A model generated the notes under the pieces. It had not been told where the DNA came from and searched no databases. It saw only the letters and a program-made list of their open reading frames with translations. A stretch of 64,000 nucleotides of DNA from Streptomyces sp. A0642 (GTDB lineage Bacteria > Actinomycetota > Actinomycetes > Streptomycetales > Streptomycetaceae): the NCBI RefSeq assembly GCF_004795105.1, contig NZ_SSBL01000012.1, positions 1 through 64,000 of the forward strand, given 5' to 3'. The position numbers and the translations under genes are program-made. Numbering within the stretch: position 1 is the stretch's first letter; the number at the start of each line of letters is the position of its first letter. Shown piece after piece: positions 53,387 through 59,708 of this stretch.

Positions 53387-54454
53387 ATGTCCTCTCTCCG
53401 CCCGCTCCACCTGGCCGCCGGGATCGGCGGCCCGCCCCGCTACGACCCCGCGCACTACACCGGCCTCGCCCGGCTCGCCGAGCACGGAACCCTCGACTTC
53501 GTCACCCTGGGCGACTCGTTCGCCCGGCCGGGACCGGACGCCCTCTCCGTGCTCTCCCGGGTCGCGCCCGGAACGCGCAGGATCGGACTCGTCCCGACGG
53601 TGACCACCACCCACACCGAGCCCTTCCACGTGTCGTCCGCCGTGGCCACGCTGGACTGGGTCAGCCGGGGCCGGGCCGGCTGGTGGGTGGACGTGTCGAC
53701 GACCGCCGCCGAGGCCCGGCTGTTCGGACGCCGCCCCGCCGCGCCCGCCGCCGGACTGTGGCGGGAGGCCGGCGAGGCCGCCGACGTGGCGGCACGGCTC
53801 TGGGACAGCCGGGAGGACGGCGCCGACGTCCGGGACGCCGCCACCGGACGCGTCCCCGACCGTGCCAGGGTCCACCGCACCGACTTCGAAGGCGCCGCCT
53901 TCCGCGTCCGCGGACCCGGCATCGTGCCCCGGCCCCCGCAGGGCCACCCGGTCACGGTCGTCGACGGCACGGCGGATCCCGCCCGGGAGACCGCCGCCCG
54001 CCACGCCGACGTGGTGCTCGTACGGGCCGGCACCCCCGAGCGGGCCGCCGGGATCCGCGACGACGTGCTCCGCCGCGCGGCGGCCCACGGGCGCGACCCC
54101 GGGACGCTGCGGGTGCTCGCCGCGCTCACCGTCGATCTCGGCGACGTCGAGTCGGCCCCCGAACCGGGCCTGGAGAGCGGTCCACCGCTCGCCGGGCACG
54201 GCACGTACTACCGCGGCGGGCCGGTCGACCTCGCCGACCTCATCACCCAGTGGCACCGTTCAGGAGCCGTCGACGGCTTCCACCTCACCCCGATCACACC
54301 CGAGCGCGACCTCGAACGGATCGTCAACGGCACGGTGGCCCTGCTCCAGCACCGCAGCCTGTTCCGCACCTTCTACCCCGGCGGCACCCTCCGCGAGCAC
54401 CTGGGGCTGGCCCGCCCGGCCAACCGGTACGCCCTCCGAGGAGCACGGGTATGA
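53387..54454 (+). CDS. LLM class flavin-dependent oxidoreductase 1
   Basis: A 355-residue luciferase-like monooxygenase. YDPAHYTGLARLAEHGTLDFVTLGDSF, RIGLVPTVTTTHTEPFHVSSAVATLDWVSRGRAGWWVD and HPVTVVDGTADPARETAARHADVVLV are the family strands; FMNH2 would be supplied by a separate reductase. Its relatives include SsuD and NtaA-type enzymes that cleave C-S or C-N bonds. Two internal changes, such as shortened loops after residue 110, make it divergent. It overlaps the next gene by ATGA, and the two may form a heterodimer or act in succession. ATG 53387 begins MSSLRPLHLAAG. Confidence 0.87.
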   Translation: MSSLRPLHLAAGIGGPPRYDPAHYTGLARLAEHGTLDFVTLGDSFARPGPDALSVLSRVAPGTRRIGLVPTVTTTHTEPFHVSSAVATLDWVSRGRAGWWVDVSTTAAEARLFGRRPAAPAAGLWREAGEAADVAARLWDSREDGADVRDAATGRVPDRARVHRTDFEGAAFRVRGPGIVPRPPQGHPVTVVDGTADPARETAARHADVVLVRAGTPERAAGIRDDVLRRAAAHGRDPGTLRVLAALTVDLGDVESAPEPGLESGPPLAGHGTYYRGGPVDLADLITQWHRSGAVDGFHLTPITPERDLERIVNGTVALLQHRSLFRTFYPGGTLREHLGLARPANRYALRGARV

Positions 54455-55569
54455 CGGCCGCCCCCAGACAGATGCGCCTCGCCGTGCACTTCCCGGTGGA
54501 CGACACCGTGCCGAGCGATCCGCGCTCCGGCAGCCGGATCGCGTTCTCCTCCTTCGAACACCTCGCGCGGACCGCCGAGCGCGGGCTGTTCGACTTCCTC
54601 CTCCTCGCCGACGCGCTTCCGCCGCCCGACCGGGGCGGCCCCGGCCGCGATCCGGACGCGGGCCGCCCCGAACCCCTCACCGTGCTGGCCGCGCTGGCGG
54701 CGGTCACCGACCGGATCGGCCTCGCCGCCACCGTGAGCGCGACCTTCAACGAGCCCTACGAGGTGGCCCGCCGGTTCGCGACCCTCGACCACCTCAGCGC
54801 GGGCCGTGCCGCCTGGAACGTCACCACCGCGGCCGACGCCCGCATCGCCGAGAACTTCCGGCGCGGCGGCCGCCTCGACCGGGAGAGTGAACACGCCCGT
54901 ACCGCCGAGTTCATCGCCACCGCCCGTGAGCTGTGGGATTCCTGGTCACCCGGCGGGGACCCCCGCCCCTTCGCCCACCACGGCCGGCACTTCTCGGTCG
55001 AGGGCGAGTTCACCGTCCCGCGCTCCCCGCAGGGGCACCCCGTCGTCATCCGGACGGGGCACTGCGCGCAGGCCCGCGAGTCCGCCGCGTCGGACGCCGA
55101 CGTCGTCCTCACCCGGCACGGCACCCCGGAGGCGGGGCGTGCCTTCCGCGCCGACGTCCGGGGGAGGCTCGCCGCGTACGGCCGGGAGCCCGGCGCCCTC
55201 ACAGTCATGCCCCGTGCCGGCGTGGTGCTGGGCGACACCGATGCCGAGGCGCGGGAGCGGGCGGCCGCACTCCGGCGCGAGCCGGACCGGGGGAGCGGCG
55301 TGTCCCTCCGGCAGACGGTCACCGGGGCGGCGGCCTGTCGGCCGTTCGTCGGCGCCCCGCGGACCGTGGCGGCGGAGATGGCCCAGCGCGTCGCCACGGG
55401 GGCCGCCGACGGCTTCGTGATCGTTCCCCATCCCACCTCCGGCGGCCTCGACGGCTTCGTCGACCGGGTCGTCCCGCTCCTCCAGGAACGGGGGGTGTTC
55501 CGCACCGCGTACACCGGCTCCACGCTGCGGTCGCACCTCGGACTCGCCGAGCCGGAATGGAAAGGTTGA
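54451..55569 (+). CDS. LLM class flavin-dependent oxidoreductase 2 (NtaA/DszA-like)
   Basis: A 372-residue FMNH2-dependent monooxygenase. MRLAVHFPVDDTVPSDPRSGSRIAFSSFEHLARTAERGLFDFLLLADALPP, then RIGLAATVSATFNEPYEVARRFATLDHLSAGRAAWNVTTAADARIAENFRRGG, is the NtaA/SnaA/DszA family pattern; HGRHFSVEGEFTVPRSPQGHPVVIRTG follows. Such enzymes attack nitrilotriacetate, sulfones or related compounds. Start ATG 54451 overlaps the previous stop. With the importer and the sulfur-type leader peptide, a sulfur-scavenging role is likely. The FMN reductase is not in this window. The next gene starts four bases after its stop. Confidence 0.88.
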   Translation: MTAAPRQMRLAVHFPVDDTVPSDPRSGSRIAFSSFEHLARTAERGLFDFLLLADALPPPDRGGPGRDPDAGRPEPLTVLAALAAVTDRIGLAATVSATFNEPYEVARRFATLDHLSAGRAAWNVTTAADARIAENFRRGGRLDRESEHARTAEFIATARELWDSWSPGGDPRPFAHHGRHFSVEGEFTVPRSPQGHPVVIRTGHCAQARESAASDADVVLTRHGTPEAGRAFRADVRGRLAAYGREPGALTVMPRAGVVLGDTDAEARERAAALRREPDRGSGVSLRQTVTGAAACRPFVGAPRTVAAEMAQRVATGAADGFVIVPHPTSGGLDGFVDRVVPLLQERGVFRTAYTGSTLRSHLGLAEPEWKG

Positions 55570-55573
55570 CCCC

Positions 55574-56374
55574 ATGAGCACGGACGCACAGCAGCAGGCG
55601 GCGCGGGACTGGGACCACTGGCACCAGGAGCGGACCGCCACGGTCGCCGCACCGTACGGGCCGCTCTCCCTCACCGGGACCCATTGGCTCTCCGATTACC
55701 CGGAAGGGCGAATTCCGGCCGTCCCGGGGCAATGGCGGGAGGACGGCGACGAGGTGGTGCTCACCGCCGGCCCCGAGGACGCACTGAGCGTCGACAACAA
55801 GCCCTTCACCGGCCAGGTCCGGCTCGCCGCCGACCGCGGGCGCATCGAGGACTCCCGGGTGGCGCACGGCGAGCGCCGGCTCGTGGTGCTGAGCCGTGAA
55901 GGCCTGTGGGCGGTAAGGGACTTCGACCCGGACTCCCCGGCGCGGCGCGCCTTCCGGGCCATCGAGGCCACGCCGTACGACCCGGGCTGGGCCGTGCCGG
56001 GGGCCTTCCGCCCGTACACCACCTCACGCACGGTCCGGGTGGAGAACGCCGACGGCGTGGAGCGCGGGCTCGGGCTCGGCGGGGAGATCGCCTTCGAGCT
56101 GGCGGGCGTCGAGCACACCCTCCAGGTCGCCGTCGAGGACGACGGCTCTCTCTGGGCGGTCTTCGCCGACGCCACCAGCGGGAACACCAGCTACCGCTTC
56201 CGGTTCCTGCGGCCCGCCGCACCGGACGCCGACGGCACGGTGACGGTGGACTTCAACCGGGCGCTGCTGCCGCCCTGCGCCTTCGCCGACCACTTCATCT
56301 GCCCGTTCCCGCCGCCCGGCAACACGCTTCCCGTCCCCGTCGAGGCGGGGGAGCGGAACAGGACCGACGGCTGA
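55574..56374 (+). CDS. DUF1684 family protein
   Basis: A 266-residue protein with the DUF1684 layout: RTATVAAPYGPLSLTGTHWL at the start, and late DFNRALLPPCAFADHFICPFPPPGNTLPVPVEAGE, the latter (NxAxxPPCAFxxxxxCPxPPxxNxLxxxIEAGE) being the diagnostic block with two conserved Cys. Its biochemical role is unknown. Four bases separate it from the upstream LLM gene, so it belongs to the operon. ATG 55574 has a weak AAAGG upstream. The Cys pair and its neighbours may hint at a redox or thiol function, but this is inference. It closes the operon. Confidence 0.85.
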   Translation: MSTDAQQQAARDWDHWHQERTATVAAPYGPLSLTGTHWLSDYPEGRIPAVPGQWREDGDEVVLTAGPEDALSVDNKPFTGQVRLAADRGRIEDSRVAHGERRLVVLSREGLWAVRDFDPDSPARRAFRAIEATPYDPGWAVPGAFRPYTTSRTVRVENADGVERGLGLGGEIAFELAGVEHTLQVAVEDDGSLWAVFADATSGNTSYRFRFLRPAAPDADGTVTVDFNRALLPPCAFADHFICPFPPPGNTLPVPVEAGERNRTDG

Positions 56375-56666
56375 CCCCGGCCTCTTCGCCGACACCCCGC
56401 GTCCGGCCCCGGCAGACCTCGTCCGCCGGGGCCGGACGACGGACGGCGGAAGCGTGTGACGCGGGGAGCCGCGGAAGCGTGTGATCCGCGGAGCTCAGGC
56501 CAAAAGGCGCCCTTGCGCGAGAAGTTGACGCCTTGAATACTCCCGAGCAGCGCTTGTCAGGGGCACGGCATATCCGCAATGCGGACGGACGGCCGGGACC
56601 CTGACTGCGCCTCACGGGTCCGACCACCCCACAGGCGGACCCCCGACTCCCCCCGGGAGGAAACAA

Positions 56667-57566
56667 GTGAGGATCAAGCGCACCACCCCCCTCGGCAGCA
56701 CCGCGAGACGCAGCAGGGCCGTCGGCATCGCCGCAGGACTTGTGGCGGTCGCCGCACTCACCGTCCCCAGCGCCCAGGCCAGCTCCACCGGAACGTACAG
56801 CGCGAACCAGCTCTCCGCCGCGAGCGACGCCGTCCTCGGCGCCGACGTGGCCGGCACGGCCTGGAACGTCGACCCCGTGACGAAGAAGCTCGTCGTCACC
56901 GTCGACAGCACGGTCTCCGCCTCGGAGATCCGGCAGATCAAGGAATCCGCGGGCGTCAACGCCGGTGCTCTGCGCATCGAGCACACGTCCGGCAGGTTCA
57001 GCAAGCTGCTCTCCGGCGGCGACGCCATCTACGCACCCAGCTGGCGCTGCTCCCTCGGATTCAACGTCCGCAGCGGCACCACCTACTACTTCCTGACCGC
57101 CGGTCACTGCACCGACGGCAACCCGCCCTGGTACACCAACTCCTCACACACCACGAGCATCGGCCCGACGGTCGGATCGAGCTTCCCGACCAACGACTAC
57201 GGTCTGGTCCGCTACGACAACACCTCCGTCGCCCACGCCGGCACCGTGGGCAGCGTCGACATCACCGGCGCGGCCAACGCCACGGTGGGGATGTCCGTCA
57301 CCCGCCGCGGCTCCACCACCGGCATCCACAGCGGCACCGTCTCGGCGCTCAACGCCACGGTCAACTACGGCAACGGCGACATCGTCTACGGCATGATCAA
57401 GACGAACGTGTGCGCGGAGCCCGGTGACTCCGGCGGTCCGCTCTACTCCGGCTCCAAGGCGATCGGACTCACCTCGGGCGGCAGCGGCAACTGCAGCTCC
57501 GGTGGTACGACCTTCTTCCAGCCCGTCACCGAGGCACTCAGCGCGTACGGCGTCAGCGTCTACTGA
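56667..57566 (+). CDS. Secreted S1 serine protease, streptogrisin type
   Basis: A 299-residue preproenzyme. The signal peptide (residues 1-39) ends VPSAQA, the propeptide (to about 114) has the alpha-lytic protease pro-region pattern, and the mature enzyme starts near ISGG-like LLSGGDAIYAPSWRCSLGF. The triad is His in FLTAGHCTDG, Asp in TNDYGLVRYD and Ser in EPGDSGGPLYSG, with disulfide Cys at RCSLGF, AGHC, NVCAEPG and NCSSGG. The mature part is very close to streptogrisin B (SGPB). It secretes through Sec/Tat and digests protein outside the cell. GTG 56667 follows GGGAGGAAACAA. Hairpins follow. Confidence 0.95.
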   Translation: MRIKRTTPLGSTARRSRAVGIAAGLVAVAALTVPSAQASSTGTYSANQLSAASDAVLGADVAGTAWNVDPVTKKLVVTVDSTVSASEIRQIKESAGVNAGALRIEHTSGRFSKLLSGGDAIYAPSWRCSLGFNVRSGTTYYFLTAGHCTDGNPPWYTNSSHTTSIGPTVGSSFPTNDYGLVRYDNTSVAHAGTVGSVDITGAANATVGMSVTRRGSTTGIHSGTVSALNATVNYGNGDIVYGMIKTNVCAEPGDSGGPLYSGSKAIGLTSGGSGNCSSGGTTFFQPVTEALSAYGVSVY

Positions 57567-57576
57567 CACGCCGGGT

Positions 57577-57665
57577 GGCCGGTTCCGTCCCCCCGGAACC
57601 GGCCCGTCCCTCGAAAGCGCATGTCGAACAGGCCGAGCCCCCGCCCGAATTCCGGGCGGGGGCTC
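57577..57665 (+). terminator. Two hairpins after the protease gene
   Basis: GGCCGGTTCCG (57577-57587) pairs with CGGAACCGGCC (57594-57604), 11 bp, loop of six. GAGCCCCCGCCCG (57635-57647) pairs with CGGGCGGGGGCTC (57653-57665), 13 bp, loop AATTC. No T-run follows either stem. They should isolate the SLOG gene from protease transcription. Confidence 0.75.
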
Positions 57666-57797
57666 CCGCTGACCCCGCGGCTTTTGAGAGGATGTGGCAC
57701 AGGACGGTCACGCAGGAGCAACGGGGGCGGATGCTGCGCCTCCCGGAGGGATGCCCTCCGGGAACCCCCGGCAGACACCCCAGGGGGTTCCAGGTCC

Positions 57798-58277
57798 GTG
57801 AAACGCATCGGAGTGACCGGTCACCGCAGCATTCCGCAGGAAGTCCACGCCCATGTGCTGGCGTCGATGCGAGCGGCGTTCCGCGGATGCGACGGCGCGG
57901 TGGAGGCGCTGTCCAGCCTGGCCGTCGGCGCCGACCAGCTCTTCGCCGACCTCGCACTCGCCCACGGCGCCGAGCTGACCGTGGTCATCCCCAGCGGCGA
58001 CTACGAGGCGTGCTTCGCCGACGGGACCGAACTCGCCCGCTACCGGGCGCTCAAGGCACGCGCCGTGCGTGAGGTCAGGCTGGACTTCCCGCACTCCACC
58101 GACGAGGCGTACTACGCCGCCGGCGCGTACATCGCCGACCACTGCGACCGGCTGATCGCCGTGTGGGACGGCCGCCCCGCCCGCGGCCTCGGAGGCACGG
58201 GGGACATCGTCAGGTACGCACGCGGGCTCGGCCGGCCGGTGACGGTGATCTGGCGTGAGGGGGTCGAACGGAGCTGA
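57798..58277 (+). CDS. SLOG-family nucleotide-sensing Rossmannoid protein
   Basis: A 159-residue protein of the SLOG superfamily, relatives of DprA, LOG and TRPM sensor domains. IGVTGHR (residues 4-10) and SLAVGADQLFADLALAHGAELTVVIPSGDYE form the first strands; the family's nucleotide-binding glycine patch is VWDGRPARGLGGTGDIVRYARGLGRPVTVIW. SLOG proteins are thought to sense or process nucleotides in conflict systems. GTG 57798 begins VKRIGVTGH; the frame opens earlier without bias. It is convergent to the SLATT gene with 36 bases between stops, so it is likely part of the same island. Confidence is good on fold and moderate on role. Confidence 0.82.
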   Translation: MKRIGVTGHRSIPQEVHAHVLASMRAAFRGCDGAVEALSSLAVGADQLFADLALAHGAELTVVIPSGDYEACFADGTELARYRALKARAVREVRLDFPHSTDEAYYAAGAYIADHCDRLIAVWDGRPARGLGGTGDIVRYARGLGRPVTVIWREGVERS

Positions 58278-58313
58278 CGGGCCGTCGCCGGTCCCGGCAC
58301 GCCGTGCGCCCCC

Positions 58314-59240
58314 TCACATCTGGTGCCGGGCGAGCCAGTCGGTGTGCTGGGGCGAGACGATGCGCTCGGTCTCGAACACCGCCCGCGGCCACTGGCGCTC
58401 GTTCAGGGTGGTCTCCATCGCTATCTGCATCGACTCCAGGTCCTTCTCCACCAGGGAGTGGGCCGATATCAGCGGATGGTGGCGGCGCATCTCGGCCCAG
58501 GCGAGACAGGCGGCGGCCGCTGCGGAGAGCACTCCGGTGAGCGCGAAGGACTGGCCGACCGAGAAGGACCTGAGCACGGCGAGGAGCAGGGCGAGCGCCG
58601 TCAGCGCGGCGATGGTGGTCGACCAGACCAGGGTGGCCCGCCGGGACACCTCCTGGCGCCTGCGGTACCAGCTGCGCTGCTCGATCAGCCGGTCCCGCAC
58701 ATAGGTCTCCTTGCGTACGGTGAATGCCTTGTCCCGTAATGCGCGCATGGAATCGGTGATCAGTCCGCCGGAATCGGCCGTCCGGTCCCGGGGGTCGGTC
58801 CAGCCCACCTTGCGGAGCTCCTGAAGGCCCTCTTCGAGCCGGTTGGCGAACACCGCTTCGGGGTGCTGCGTGCCGGTGTCGAAAGGTGAGCCGTGCACCG
58901 AGTAACGCCAGCACATCGATTTGATGAACTCTGCCGCGGACCGATTGAGTTGCCAATGCGACTTTGCTTTCCGCCGGGAGGTGAGGTAGGTGGTGACCAG
59001 GACGCCGAGGTAGGCCAACACGGCCGCGCAATCGGTGAGTTGCAGCGAGCCCGCGAGCTCCGCGCGCCAGGGCAGCGCGGCCGGTACGGTGCCCGCGACC
59101 AGCAGGATGAGCTGCCACCGGGTCGTATTCACCGCCTCCCGCTGGCGGGCGACCGCAATGGCGTCCGTGTGGTGAAAGAGCTCCGGCAGATCAGCGTTCC
59201 TGAAGACCATGCTCTGCAGTGGTCCGGGAATCGCCGTCAT
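58314..59240 (-). CDS. SLATT-type membrane protein (DUF4231-like)
   Basis: A 308-residue membrane protein with two hydrophobic pairs: LILLVAGTVPAALPW plus AAVLAYLGVLVTTYL near residues 45-90, and LVWSTTIAALTALALLLAVL plus LTGVLSAAAAACLAWAEM near 215-265. This duplication and the flanking charged helices fit the SLATT domain, the 2TM effectors predicted to associate with SLOG or SMODS proteins and to perforate the membrane. It opens LFHHTDAIAVARQREAV. ATG 59240 follows GGGAG at five bases. An in-frame TTA codon (58737-58739) encodes the Leu of RALRDKA. It diverges from fxsA over 226 bp. Confidence 0.8.
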   Translation of the reverse strand: MTAIPGPLQSMVFRNADLPELFHHTDAIAVARQREAVNTTRWQLILLVAGTVPAALPWRAELAGSLQLTDCAAVLAYLGVLVTTYLTSRRKAKSHWQLNRSAAEFIKSMCWRYSVHGSPFDTGTQHPEAVFANRLEEGLQELRKVGWTDPRDRTADSGGLITDSMRALRDKAFTVRKETYVRDRLIEQRSWYRRRQEVSRRATLVWSTTIAALTALALLLAVLRSFSVGQSFALTGVLSAAAAACLAWAEMRRHHPLISAHSLVEKDLESMQIAMETTLNERQWPRAVFETERIVSPQHTDWLARHQM

Positions 59241-59466
59241 GTTCACTCCCGTCTGCGGTTATGTGGTCACCCGGATGGCGGAATCTTTCGTTCCGCTCGA
59301 ACCGGGCCGGTCCCGTGTGACGCTCGTGTTCCAAGTGGGCGTCCTCAGTTGCCAACCGAGGCCATGAGAGTAAAGTCGTGCCGCCGGACACTGCAATGGT
59401 GCAGGTACCAACGCTGGTTTCCTGTCCGGAACCATTCCATCGGAACGAATCCCCTAAAGGACGGCC
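59241..59466. promoter_or_regulatory. Divergent control region between the SLATT gene and fxsA
   Basis: The 226 bases hold the promoters of both genes. CTGCA and TGCAG around 59389-59402 form a small hairpin, CGGAAC occurs twice near 59428 and 59441, and AAAGGA (59456-59461) is the fxsA ribosome site. The region is AT-richer than its neighbours. The sharing of one region argues for co-regulation, but no -35/-10 pair stands out. Confidence 0.5.
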
Positions 59467-59634
59467 GTGAAGACCACTGAATCCTCCCTCTCCTTCGCCG
59501 TTGCGAAGAAGAGCCGTGTGCCCCTCGCGGCGATCGACGCGCGTGGCGGCGAAGCAGCCAGGAAGCTCGGTCGAGTGCATGTCGCCTCCGCCGGTCGCCC
59601 CACCCAGGCATCCACCTTCAACTCGTCCCTCTGA
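59467..59634 (+). CDS. fxsA: FxsA, FxSxx-COOH precursor peptide
   Basis: A 55-residue ORF, too short for ordinary gene calls: it opens MKTTESSLSFAVAKK, has a basic Ala/Arg middle (LAAIDARGGEAARKL) and ends STFNSSL. The last five residues, Phe-Asn-Ser-Ser-Leu, are exactly FxSxx followed by the stop. In FxSxx-COOH systems the radical SAM enzyme joins the Phe ring to the Cbeta of the residue two places on, here Phe51 to Ser53, forming a three-residue cyclophane. GTG 59467 has AAAGGA five bases upstream, and codon bias is moderate. The fxsB gene follows 74 bases later. The peptide's role is unknown. Confidence 0.85.
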   Translation: MKTTESSLSFAVAKKSRVPLAAIDARGGEAARKLGRVHVASAGRPTQASTFNSSL

Positions 59635-59644
59635 CCCCCTTTCA

Positions 59645-59702
59645 CGGATCACTCCTCCGGGGCGGCCGGTCTGCCGGATCACCCTTCCGGGCTGGCTAGA
59701 CT
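59645..59702 (+). repeat. 18-bp imperfect direct repeats ahead of fxsB
   Basis: CGGATCACTCCTCCGGGG (59645-59662) recurs as CGGATCACCCTTCCGGGC (59675-59692), starting 30 bases later, about three helical turns. A TAGACT box follows at 59697-59702, seven bases from the fxsB ATG. The repeats may be activator or repressor sites controlling fxsB separately from fxsA. Confidence 0.5.
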
Positions 59703-59708
59703 GGTGGA

